Shown piece by piece: positions 5,595-12,802 of a stretch of 16,932 bases of DNA. The position numbers were made by a program, and so were the translations under genes. Under the pieces are notes generated by a model. The model was not told the origin of the DNA. It worked only from the letters and a program-made list of their open reading frames with translations, and made no database searches. Where the stretch lies: assembly GCA_020349865.1 (NCBI GenBank), contig CP070700.1:3310699-3327630 (forward strand). Reading direction: 5' to 3'. The DNA is from Desulfobacteraceae bacterium (GTDB taxonomy: Bacteria > Desulfobacterota > DSM-4660 > Desulfatiglandales > Desulfatiglandaceae). Position 1 is the stretch's first letter. Each line of letters opens with the position of its first letter.

Positions 5595-6952
5595 GACTTG
5601 CCTCCTTCCCACGACCCCCGGCTTGTGGCTTTGGGTGACCTGTCTGCTCCGATCCAACCCCCGGGATCGAGATAGCGGTAGGTGTTTCCTTCATAGTTCT
5701 TGAGCAACAGATCATCCCCATCGCGGCCTACGATATATTCGGGAAGTAGCGGGATTTTGCCGCCACCTCCAGGGGCATCAATTACGTATGTAGGCACTGC
5801 ATATCCGGTTGTGTAACCACGCAACCCCCGGATGATCTCCAAGCCCTTCCTCACGGCAGCCCGAAAATGGGATGATCCCAAAATAGGATCGCACTGGTAG
5901 AGATAATAAGGCTTCACCCGAATTCTAAGGAGCCCTTGAACCAGCTTTTTCATGGTACCTAAATCATCATTAATACCAGAAAGGAGAACAGTTTGACTTC
6001 CCAAAGGAATGCCTGCGTCCGCTAAGCGTTCACAAGCAAGCGTCGTCTCGGGCGTCAACTCTTCTGGATGGGTGAAATGAATACTGATCCAGAGCGGATG
6101 GTATCTCTTTAGCATCCGGGTTAGAACTGGAGTGATCCGTTGTGGTAGGACTGCAGGAGCCTTGGTCCCTATCCGGAGGAACTCCACATGACGAATTCTA
6201 CGCAGCCTCGACAGGAGCCATTCCAGAATTTCATCGGACAGCGTCAAGGGGTCTCCGCCGGAAAGGAGCACATCCCGCACAGCGGGAGTGTTTTCGATAT
6301 AGGCGATTGCCCTTTCCCATTGCCCTTTATCGAAGGGAAGTCCTTTTCCATTGCCTACCATGCGCGAACGAGTACAGTAACGACAGTAGGTGGAACAGAA
6401 ATCCGTTACGAGGAAAAGAACACGGTCAGGATAGCGGTGAACCAGTCCTGGCAATGCGCTGTCATGCTCTTCCCCGAGAGGGTCTTCCCTTTCGCCAGGG
6501 GAGAAGAAACGTTCTGCCACTGAAGGGACTACCGTGCGACGAAGCGGTTGGCCCGGGTTGTCCTTTTCAAGGAGGTTCGCATAATATGGAGTGATCGCTA
6601 CAGGGATCTGTTTTGGGAAACCGGTAATCGCCACGCGCTCATCCTCAGAAAGTAGAAGGATACGACTCAAAGTATGGATGTCCCTAATACGGTGGCCTAA
6701 CTGCCATCGCCAGTCGTTCCATTCTACAGGAGTGGTATTGGGAAAGAATTGTTTTCGGAAGGCCGAAGCGCGCGGACTACTCGCGGACTTCGGAATGGGT
6801 GGTTTCCTTCGGATCGGTATGATTTTTTTGTTCCCTTCATAACATTTTTCTTTCATTGAAAGACTAAAGATGGTCTCTAGCTGCTTATCCTCGAGTCCGA
6901 TCGCCGGACTCGGAGGCTTAACGTCCTCCGTGCTAGCTGTTTCCCTTTCCAT
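5591..6952 (-). CDS. kamA: KamA-family radical-SAM aminomutase, lysine 2,3-aminomutase-like
   Basis: This is a 453-residue protein starting at ATG 6950-6952; the ribosome site is a rather distant AGGGGG. The family uses S-adenosylmethionine, a 4Fe-4S cluster and pyridoxal phosphate to move an alpha-amino group to the beta carbon. The cluster motif is C186-x3-C190-x2-C193 (DFCSTYCRYCTRSR); SGGDP is at 231-235, and the PLP lysine is K399 in DAPGGGGKIP. D355 (YQCDP) and D392 (VIDAPGG) correspond by motif to the two Asp residues that hold the lysine side-chain amine in clostridial lysine 2,3-aminomutase; glutamate 2,3-aminomutases have Lys and Asn there. Lysine or a similar basic amino acid is therefore the likely substrate, giving beta-lysine. 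An N-terminal extension of about 60 residues is proline- and charge-rich. It is the first gene of an operon with two ligases and an acetyltransferase, under a sigma-54 promoter. The translation-factor enzyme EpmB is shorter and less likely. Confidence 0.88.
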   Translation of the reverse strand: MERETASTEDVKPPSPAIGLEDKQLETIFSLSMKEKCYEGNKKIIPIRRKPPIPKSASSPRASAFRKQFFPNTTPVEWNDWRWQLGHRIRDIHTLSRILLLSEDERVAITGFPKQIPVAITPYYANLLEKDNPGQPLRRTVVPSVAERFFSPGEREDPLGEEHDSALPGLVHRYPDRVLFLVTDFCSTYCRYCTRSRMVGNGKGLPFDKGQWERAIAYIENTPAVRDVLLSGGDPLTLSDEILEWLLSRLRRIRHVEFLRIGTKAPAVLPQRITPVLTRMLKRYHPLWISIHFTHPEELTPETTLACERLADAGIPLGSQTVLLSGINDDLGTMKKLVQGLLRIRVKPYYLYQCDPILGSSHFRAAVRKGLEIIRGLRGYTTGYAVPTYVIDAPGGGGKIPLLPEYIVGRDGDDLLLKNYEGNTYRYLDPGGWIGADRSPKATSRGSWEGGKS

Positions 6953-7023
6953 TATCCACGTTTTCCCCCTGCTTTTAGGATTTCTTAAGATTCTTTAATG
7001 TCACGAGTTTTGTAAGGCAAAAA

Positions 7024-7039
7024 AGCATAATGTGTGCCA
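7024..7039 (-). promoter_or_regulatory. Sigma-54 promoter of the kamA operon
   Basis: On the minus strand this reads TGGCACACATTATGCT, with GG and GC separated by exactly 10 bases; the only deviation from the core is A for T before TGC. Transcription would start near 7013, about 61 bases before the kamA ATG. The two palindromes upstream have the same spacing as at the promoter at 2405-2420. Confidence 0.75.
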
Positions 7040-7090
7040 AAAAGCTAAGCTCCTGAATTTTCGCTGTTTTTTTATTAGGGACATTTGCTA

Positions 7091-7109
7091 ACAGAACAAT
7101 CAGTTCCGA
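7091..7109 (-). promoter_or_regulatory. Proximal palindromic activator site of the kamA promoter
   Basis: On the minus strand the site is TCGGAACTGATTGTTCTGT. It keeps the GGAAC-N5-GTTCT core and its centre is 75 bp upstream of the -12 C of the kamA promoter, identical to the spacing at the exported-protein promoter. Confidence 0.68.
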
Positions 7110-7222
7110 AAGCTGGCAAGAAGATGAAGTTTTAAGCAGACGAAGGGGGCTAAGCGGAGGATAACTTATTGAAAATAAAACCAATTTAGATTGAGAAATC
7201 AGAATTCCGATATTTATTAGAT

Positions 7223-7241
7223 TCGGAACCCACAGTTCCGA
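7223..7241 (-). promoter_or_regulatory. Distal palindromic activator site of the kamA promoter
   Basis: On the minus strand the site is TCGGAACTGTGGGTTCCGA, a near-perfect palindrome. The centre is 207 bp upstream of the -12 C of the kamA promoter; the equivalent site at the exported-protein promoter is at 208 bp. Confidence 0.68.
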
Positions 7242-7323
7242 CTTAAAACCTAAACTTTTTACTTTACCTCCCATTTCCCTCACTGCTCCCATTAACTAAA
7301 CTCCAGCACCCCCCATTCTATCT

Positions 7324-7420
7324 CACTTAGATGGACTTCTTCGCGTTGTTGGTGTATCAGAGGTGACTTTGAAAAAGTACGGCAAGGCATTCTTAAAACT
7401 CTTAGACCGGATAAAGTATG
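7324..7420 (+). pseudogene. Relic of an HRDC domain (RecQ or RNase D type C-terminus)
   Basis: Reading from 7324 in the frame of the GTG at 7363, the translation includes HLDGLLRVVGVSEVTLKKYG followed by a KAFLKLLDRI helix. This closely follows the HRDC nucleic-acid-binding domain pattern (LLxVxGVGxxxLxxYGxxFLxxI) found at the C-terminus of RecQ helicase and RNase D. Only about 30 residues match; the frame upstream is closed by a TAA near 7291, there is no ribosome site, and the sequence after about 7420 runs on without likeness until a stop at 7564. It is most likely the stump of a deleted helicase or nuclease gene, marking an old rearrangement between the two operons. Confidence 0.5.
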
Positions 7421-7577
7421 AATGCCCATCCACCGGAGAGAGTACTCAAGGGAGCAGGACGGAGGGGCCAGGAACTGGCCTTACCTTAAGTTACAGATGC
7501 AGAGCAGCGCATTCCCTGCAGCGGCCTGGGCTGCGCTCACCGGAGTCTTGCTGCGGAAAGCTTTAATCATACTTTTT

Positions 7578-7595
7578 TTGGAACCGTACTTCCGA
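7578..7595 (+). promoter_or_regulatory. Possible variant of the GGAAC palindrome
   Basis: TTGGAACCGTACTTCCGA resembles the activator palindromes, but the spacer between GGAA and TTCC is 6 instead of 7 bases. It lies about 220 bp upstream of the -12 GC of the plus-strand sigma-54 promoter. With a changed spacer it may be a decayed site. Confidence 0.3.
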
Positions 7596-7607
7596 TTCAA
7601 ATGCTTG

Positions 7608-7756
7608 CTTAGTCCCTCGATTCATAAATTCGATAACGTATTTATTCACTCGGGACTAAGTGTTGCCTGCGACGAGCTCAGCCGAGACGAGTGAGCAATT
7701 CCAAAGGTTAGACTCATAAAACATACGTTATCATATTTGCGAATCGAAACACTTAG
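7608..7756. repeat. 39-bp imperfect inverted repeat upstream of the plus-strand operon
   Basis: The arm at 7608-7646 and the reverse complement of 7718-7756 match at 29 of 39 positions without gaps. The core is TCGATTC-N2-AAAT-N2-GATAACGTAT (7617-7641 and 7723-7747). The arm centres are 106 bp apart, and the inner arm is about 73 bp from the -12 C of the sigma-54 promoter at 7794-7808. The left arm also lies inside a hairpin (CTTAGTCCC at 7608-7616 pairs with GGGACTAAG at 7652-7660). The element could be two activator sites or a small MITE-like insertion. Confidence 0.55.
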
Positions 7757-7793
7757 TAATAAAAGCATAAGTAGTGTTAAAATTTTGATTTTG

Positions 7794-7808
7794 TGGTACG
7801 ATTATTGC
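7794..7808 (+). promoter_or_regulatory. Sigma-54 promoter of the PLP-enzyme operon
   Basis: TGGTACGATTATTGC matches TGGCACG-N4-TTGC with one substitution and the exact 10-base gap between GG and GC. Transcription would start near 7820, leaving a leader of about 120 bases before the ATG at 7940. Confidence 0.72.
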
Positions 7809-7939
7809 CTATCCATGAGGTGACGAAGCATTTATTATCCCTATGTCTTACTGGATCATATTTGTTATGGTTTCATTCTTGGATAGCCAAATGATGCACG
7901 AGATCAGTTTTCAATTGTCTGCGAACACCAGGAGGTCTA

Positions 7940-9130
7940 ATGACTGAGGAAGAACAAGAAAAAGAGGCTCCTTTTCTTCAGCCGGTTTACGGGGAAAACA
8001 AACACAAAAACCACCAACGGGCTCTGCATTTCAGCCATCCATCTGAAACGAATGAGGACTCCACGTTATCATTATTGGAAGAAGCCAGTTCGCAAGCACC
8101 TATCATTGCACCTGAACTGGAAACACAGAGGATTTTTGCCGCTGACCCTAACCAGCCCTTAGAAAACAGGCTTGAAGCCTATGAAGATATTATTGATTCG
8201 GAGGTGGGTGACACGACCTTGTCGAGATCCCGCAATGTGGAAAGGGAAGTGGGATTGCGCCAAATCTACCTGAAATTCGAGGGGAGCAATCCGACAGGGA
8301 CTCAAAAAGACCGTATCGCGTTTGCGCTTGCGATGGACGCTATGCGTCGGGGCTTTGACGCCATAACGGTGGCCACATGTGGCAATTACGGCGCTGCAGT
8401 GGCACTTGCTGCATCTATGGCCGGTCTAAGATGTTTCATCTACATCCCGCAAGGGTATCATACCCGCAGAGTGCAGGAAATAGATGGTTTAGGAGCCCGG
8501 ATTACTCGCGTTCCCGGTGATTATGAGGCTGCAGTAAACGCCTCCCGGGAAAGCGCTGAGGTCAATGAAATCTATGATGCCAATCCTGGTGGCGCCAACA
8601 CCGCTCTGCAGTTGAAGGCCTATGGTGAGATTGCCTATGAAATCTACGATGAGCTTCGGGATGCTCCCGCAGCAGTGGCCGTTCCAGTTTCCAATGGCAC
8701 CACCCTCGCAGGAATCTATAAAGGTTTTCAAAGTCTGTACCGGCGAGGGAAGACTTCAAAAATCCCCCGTATGGTAGCCGGATCCTCCCACCGAAAAAAT
8801 CCCATTATCAGCGCAATCATCAAGGATGCTGCTCACTGCGAAGATTTAGAACCCAGGCGAATTCGTGAGACAGCAGTAAATGAGCCACTGATTAACTGGC
8901 ATTCCATTGACGGTGATCACGCGTTGGAAGCGGTGAGGGTCACAAATGGCTGGGCATCGTATGCCACCGACAAAATGATGTTGACTTATTCACGCTTGCT
9001 CCGGGAGAGGGAAGGGTTGAGTGTTCTTCCTGCATCTACTGCAGGCTTGATCGTATTGCTGGATCGGCACCGCAAAGAACCCCTGCCGGGAGATCGTTAC
9101 GTGGTAATACTTACCGGGAGGAAAACGTGA
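7940..9130 (+). CDS. Threonine-synthase-like PLP-dependent enzyme
   Basis: This 396-residue protein has a strong AGGAGG site before ATG 7940. The fold-type II PLP enzyme signature is clear: K123 in NPTGTQKDR is the cofactor lysine, CGNYGAAV (147-154) and SNGTT (251-255) are the substrate and phosphate loops, and STAG in LPASTAGL lies near 366-369. Members of the family carry out beta- or gamma-replacement and elimination on amino acids; threonine synthase is the nearest well-known relative. The first 65 or so residues are highly charged, low in hydrophobics and probably disordered, which is unusual; the catalytic domain then begins near YEDIIDSEVGDTTL. It is the first gene of a plus-strand operon and overlaps the DUF1611 gene by 4 bases. 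The operon context, with ligases, acyltransferase and epimerase nearby, suggests it makes or modifies an amino-acid building block rather than serving ordinary threonine synthesis. Confidence 0.85.
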   Translation: MTEEEQEKEAPFLQPVYGENKHKNHQRALHFSHPSETNEDSTLSLLEEASSQAPIIAPELETQRIFAADPNQPLENRLEAYEDIIDSEVGDTTLSRSRNVEREVGLRQIYLKFEGSNPTGTQKDRIAFALAMDAMRRGFDAITVATCGNYGAAVALAASMAGLRCFIYIPQGYHTRRVQEIDGLGARITRVPGDYEAAVNASRESAEVNEIYDANPGGANTALQLKAYGEIAYEIYDELRDAPAAVAVPVSNGTTLAGIYKGFQSLYRRGKTSKIPRMVAGSSHRKNPIISAIIKDAAHCEDLEPRRIRETAVNEPLINWHSIDGDHALEAVRVTNGWASYATDKMMLTYSRLLREREGLSVLPASTAGLIVLLDRHRKEPLPGDRYVVILTGRKT

Positions 9131-10203
9131 ACTCTCTTCCAGAAGGTGACGCCATCGTCTACTGTCAGGGGGCGTTTGGGACTCTCAACGGAAAAACGGC
9201 GCACGGTCTTGTTCGCCGAACGAATCGTTACCGTGTATTATCCGTGATTGATTCACGCCTTGCAGGCGAGGATGCAGGTTCCATCCTGGACGGGAGACCA
9301 AAAGGGATATTGATCTATCGCGGTATTCAGGAAGCCTTGGGTGCCATTCGGGCCACTGGCAATAACCCCACGTATTTTGTTATCGGATTGACTCCCGACG
9401 GTGGACGTCTCAGTCGGGAAGGTCACCAAGATGTCCTTGAAGCGATTCGTTCAGGACTCAATGTGGATTCGGGTCTCCATGATTTTCTCTCAGAGGACAA
9501 TGAAATCTCTGACCTGGCAAGAGCGCATGTAGTCCGAATCCGTGATGTGAGAAAGACTCCACCGCGAAAGGAACTCCATTTCTTTAAAGGAAAAATTGAA
9601 GAGGTGACGTCCTTAAAGGTTGCCGTCCTTGGAACTGATTCTGCGGTGGGCAAACGGACTACCGCGTGGATTTTACTTGATGCCTTGCAAGCCGCAGGCT
9701 ATAGCGCCGAGATGATTGGGACGGGACAGACCTCATGGATGCAAGGTGTGCGATACGGTATTATCCTTGACTCCCTTATCAATGATTTTGTCTCCGGCGA
9801 GATCGAACATGCCGTTTGGACTGCCTGGCAGGAGGTACGACCTGACGTTATTATTATTGAAGGACAGGGAAGTTTGATGAATCCAGCGTATCCTGGGGGT
9901 TTCGAGATTCTGGCTGCTGGCAGGCCGGATGTGGTCATACTTCAGCACGCTCCGGCAAGGAAGGACTATGATGGCTTTCCGGGGTATCCTGTTCATCCGC
10001 TCGAAAAACAGATTGAGGCAGTCGAGCTCATTTCCGGAAAGCCTGTTGTAGCTGTCACTGTGAACCGCGAAAACCTGACCGCGGCAGAAGTCCCCAATGC
10101 CTGTGCCGCTATTTCTGAGGCGACCGGCTTGCCCTCTATTGAAGTACTCTTAAATGGTGGCGATCAGATCGTTGAAGTCCTAAGGCCATTTCTCAAACGC
10201 TGA
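9127..10203 (+). CDS. DUF1611 protein, DgcN-like (possible D-glutamate N-acetyltransferase)
   Basis: This is a 358-residue protein with GTG start at 9127 overlapping the previous stop, six bases after GGGAGG. It belongs to the DUF1611/COG3367 family: an N-terminal Rossmann-like domain (about 8-145, VIDSRLAGEDAG, VIGLTPDGGRLS) and a C-terminal P-loop domain with the modified Walker A LGTDSAVGKRTTA (168-180), a GTGQTSWMQG segment (198-207) and IIIEGQGSLMNP (242-253). One characterised member, DgcN of a marine Pseudoalteromonas, is recalled as acetylating D-glutamate; family members may use other substrates. An enolase-superfamily gene is in the same cluster, as in the dgcN-dgcA pair, which supports an acylated acidic amino acid as intermediate. 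The enzyme is cytoplasmic. The family call is firm; the specific reaction is inferred. Confidence 0.85.
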   Translation: MNSLPEGDAIVYCQGAFGTLNGKTAHGLVRRTNRYRVLSVIDSRLAGEDAGSILDGRPKGILIYRGIQEALGAIRATGNNPTYFVIGLTPDGGRLSREGHQDVLEAIRSGLNVDSGLHDFLSEDNEISDLARAHVVRIRDVRKTPPRKELHFFKGKIEEVTSLKVAVLGTDSAVGKRTTAWILLDALQAAGYSAEMIGTGQTSWMQGVRYGIILDSLINDFVSGEIEHAVWTAWQEVRPDVIIIEGQGSLMNPAYPGGFEILAAGRPDVVILQHAPARKDYDGFPGYPVHPLEKQIEAVELISGKPVVAVTVNRENLTAAEVPNACAAISEATGLPSIEVLLNGGDQIVEVLRPFLKR

Positions 10204-10217
10204 AAGGCTCAAGCCCA

Positions 10218-12656
10218 ATGGTAGACAAGGTTCCCATATCAGACAAAACAAATGTATCCAAGAATAGGGAAACAGGCCGTTTTTCCAACTTGGAGGATGA
10301 CGCGCTTAAGGAGCTCGAGGTCATTCGACGCCTCGAGGTTGGACCTGTGCGTTTGGATCGGCGCCGGATTGCCGCTCCCTACAGAGTAATAGGTGATAAT
10401 ACTGATGACACGATTGATCTGGCCTATCGATTTGAAGAAGATGTGTTTGACCCCGGCGAGCCTGCTTCAACTAACCTGGCAAATATGATATCTGCCCAGA
10501 TTGCCCTGAATTACGGGCTGTTCTGTAAAGAGATCGTTTTTCGAGGTCAATTCGACATACATGACAGACGATTCATCGGGGAAATGGCAAAGAACACGGC
10601 CCGAGAGATATTCGTGAAGAAATTCCTGGAGCCCAATCCTTTCCTTACCGGAACTGTTACTGAGCTCCCACCCATAAAGCTGAAGACTTATCTTAGAGCC
10701 AAAATTCAATTTCCCGATACTTCTGCTGGCTCTGAAACGGAAGCTTTGATCAAGAAAGGCATAGCTGATGACTGGAACGTCGAGAATACACGGCATGCGG
10801 TGCTCTCCAGCGGGGGAAAGGATAGCCTGTTGAGTTTTGGCCTGTTAAGGGAGATCGGATGTGAGATTCATCCGATTTTCATTAATGAGTCTGGCAGGCA
10901 CTGGTTCACCGCACTGAATGCCTATCGTCACTTTCGGGAAAATGTGCACAAGACTGCGCGAGTCTGGACGAATGCCGACAGGGTCTTCAGCTGGATGCTG
11001 AGACACCTGCCCTTTGTTCGTAAGGATTTTGAGAGGCTGCGATCAGATGAATATCCGATCCGGCTTTGGACTGTTGCAGTCTTTCTTTTCGGCGCTCTGC
11101 CACTGCTCCGAAAAAGAGGAATCGGCCGTATGGTTATCGGCAATGAGTTCGACACCACACGGAGAGTAACTCATAAAAGTATCACCCATTATGATGGTCT
11201 TTACGATCAGAGCCGTTATTTTGACGATGCTTTAACCCGCTATTTTCGTCGCAAGCGCTGGGGGGTGAACCAGTTTTCAATTCTAAGATCCCTTTCTGAG
11301 CTCTTGATTGAGAAAATCTTAATCGAGCGCTATCCGGAGATTCAAGGCCTTCAGGTGTCGTGCCATGCAGCTCACAAAGAGGGCGACAGGGTACACCCTT
11401 GTGGTCGCTGCGAAAAATGCCGACGAATCGTGGGGATATTTCTGGCCCTTGATGGAGACCCTGCGCACTGCGGCTATTCGCATGAACAAGTTGAATACTG
11501 TTTGAAAAGCCTGTCCGCGAAAGGCATCCATCAAGAGACAGAAGGGATTCAGCACCTGGCCTCTCTCCTTGTCGAGAAAGGCCTTATTAACGAGTCATCC
11601 CTTGGCCTCGTCCGGGCGCGCAAGAGACATGAAATTGTGAAACTGCGGTTTGATCCGGAAAGATCGCCCTTGGAAGGCATACCCTTGGATCTTCGAGAGC
11701 CACTTTATCTCATTTACATGGAACATGCCGACGGAGCAGTTAAGAAGCGCGGTCGAGTCTGGATCGATTTTAATCCCTTGATTGATCCGGCTATGAAAAG
11801 GCCCTATAGCTTTGAATCATCCAGACCTGAATCAGACGTCGAAAGCCTTTCTGATTATGGTTCATCAAAAGCAAAAACAACGCACCTTCTGGGAGAACTG
11901 ACGTGGCCCGAAGCCGAGAAGCGAATCAAAGAAGTTGACGTGGCTCTCTTGCCGGTTGGATCAATCGAACAGCACGGTCCTCATCTGCCTTTAGACACCG
12001 ATGCCTTTGATGCCGATTATCTTGCTCGGCAGGTGGCAGAGGCATGCCGAGAACCTAAGCCCTTGGTCCTGCCTCTTATCCCCTACGGGGTATCGTACCA
12101 CCATGAGGACTTTAGCGGCACAATCAGCATTAGCCCTGACACGCTGTCTCGAATGGTGTACGAAATCGGGATGAGCGCGGCGCGACATGGAATCCTCAAA
12201 TTGGTGATTATTAATGGACATGGCGGGAACAGCCCAGCGCTGCACTTTGCGGCTCAGATGATCAATCGTGATGCCCACATTTTTACCTGTGTGGACACGG
12301 GAGAGAGTAGTGATACTGACATCAATTCCATGGCCGAAACTCCCAATGACGTGCACGCAGGAGAAATAGAGACCAGTACCAGCCTGGCTGTTCGCCCCGA
12401 CCTGGTCAGACTTGAATACGCTCGAAAGTCCATACCCCATTTCTCCAGCCGATACCTTAATTTCAGCTCAAAGAGGGGCGTGGGCTGGTATGCTTACACC
12501 TCAAGGCTATCGGCTACCGGAGTGCTGGGTGATCCAACCAAAGCGACCCCGGAGAAAGGAAAGCAGATATGGGACCTGATGATCAGAAACCTTGTGGAGT
12601 TCGTGGAAGATCTCAAGGGCATGAGTTTGGAGGAACTATATCACCGACGATACTAA
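10218..12656 (+). CDS. PP-loop ATPase (QueC/MurL-like) fused to a creatininase-family amidohydrolase
   Basis: This 812-residue protein begins 14 bases after the DUF1611 gene, with a weak AAAGG site. Residues about 1-190 are an N-terminal domain without an obvious common family. The PP-loop is SSGGKDS (197-203), which adenylates a carboxylate or related group. FSILRSLSELLIEKIL (about 354-369) is followed by C382 and the cluster C395-GR-C398-EK-C401, a probable zinc site as in QueC and the MurL-like enzymes. From about 556 to 790 there is a creatininase-family domain with its metal ligands: E584 and H586 (GSIEQHGPH), D595, H668 (NGHGGN) and a HAGEIETS motif (713-720). That family hydrolyses cyclic or linear amides (creatininase, MftE, ArfB). 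MurL epimerises a terminal glutamate using ATP, so a peptide-glutamate substrate is possible. The fusion implies that the two half-reactions are sequential. Both domains look intact; the substrate is unknown. Confidence 0.85.
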   Translation: MVDKVPISDKTNVSKNRETGRFSNLEDDALKELEVIRRLEVGPVRLDRRRIAAPYRVIGDNTDDTIDLAYRFEEDVFDPGEPASTNLANMISAQIALNYGLFCKEIVFRGQFDIHDRRFIGEMAKNTAREIFVKKFLEPNPFLTGTVTELPPIKLKTYLRAKIQFPDTSAGSETEALIKKGIADDWNVENTRHAVLSSGGKDSLLSFGLLREIGCEIHPIFINESGRHWFTALNAYRHFRENVHKTARVWTNADRVFSWMLRHLPFVRKDFERLRSDEYPIRLWTVAVFLFGALPLLRKRGIGRMVIGNEFDTTRRVTHKSITHYDGLYDQSRYFDDALTRYFRRKRWGVNQFSILRSLSELLIEKILIERYPEIQGLQVSCHAAHKEGDRVHPCGRCEKCRRIVGIFLALDGDPAHCGYSHEQVEYCLKSLSAKGIHQETEGIQHLASLLVEKGLINESSLGLVRARKRHEIVKLRFDPERSPLEGIPLDLREPLYLIYMEHADGAVKKRGRVWIDFNPLIDPAMKRPYSFESSRPESDVESLSDYGSSKAKTTHLLGELTWPEAEKRIKEVDVALLPVGSIEQHGPHLPLDTDAFDADYLARQVAEACREPKPLVLPLIPYGVSYHHEDFSGTISISPDTLSRMVYEIGMSAARHGILKLVIINGHGGNSPALHFAAQMINRDAHIFTCVDTGESSDTDINSMAETPNDVHAGEIETSTSLAVRPDLVRLEYARKSIPHFSSRYLNFSSKRGVGWYAYTSRLSATGVLGDPTKATPEKGKQIWDLMIRNLVEFVEDLKGMSLEELYHRRY

Positions 12657-12802
12657 AGTTCTTATGATTCAATTATACAATGTACTAATGGGAGCATGAC
12701 AGTGCTTGCAAACCATAATGTCGGTCATAACCTGTACCTAATTACAATGCAAACTATTCACTGGTCCCCGCAGTAATTGGTACCGAGCGGGCGAGCTGAG
12801 AC
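12657..12802 (+). other. Gap before the epimerase gene
   Basis: This 146-base spacer breaks an otherwise tight operon. No strong terminator or consensus promoter is visible; an AT-rich TTATACAAT segment near 12673 could be a -10 element of a vegetative promoter. The epimerase may be read from the upstream promoter or have its own. Confidence 0.35.

Larger units (their letters stand above)
6953..7939. other. Divergent regulatory region between the two operons
   Basis: Nearly 1 kb without an intact gene. It holds a minus-strand sigma-54 promoter (7024-7039) with its palindromes (7091-7109, 7223-7241), an HRDC relic (7324-7420), a further half-conserved palindrome (7578-7595), a 39-bp imperfect inverted repeat (7608-7646 and 7718-7756), a plus-strand sigma-54 promoter (7794-7808) and a 120-base leader. 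Open frames at 6975-7292 (minus) and 7422-7694 (plus) cross these signals, lack ribosome sites and look spurious. Confidence 0.65.

Noticed and set aside
6975..7292. 105-codon minus-strand frame upstream of kamA
   Set aside because: It crosses the sigma-54 promoter and both palindromes, has low-complexity composition and no ribosome site.
7608..7660. Hairpin as a riboswitch or small RNA
   Set aside because: It lies upstream of the predicted transcription start of the plus-strand operon and matches no aptamer that I recognise; the inverted-repeat explanation fits better.
7422..7694. 90-codon plus-strand frame in the divergent region
   Set aside because: It overlaps the HRDC relic in another frame and runs through the inverted repeat; no recognisable domain.
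12691..12712. Sigma-54-like GGGAGCATGACAGTGCTTGC before the epimerase gene
   Set aside because: Spacing between GG and GC does not equal 10 bases in any register.
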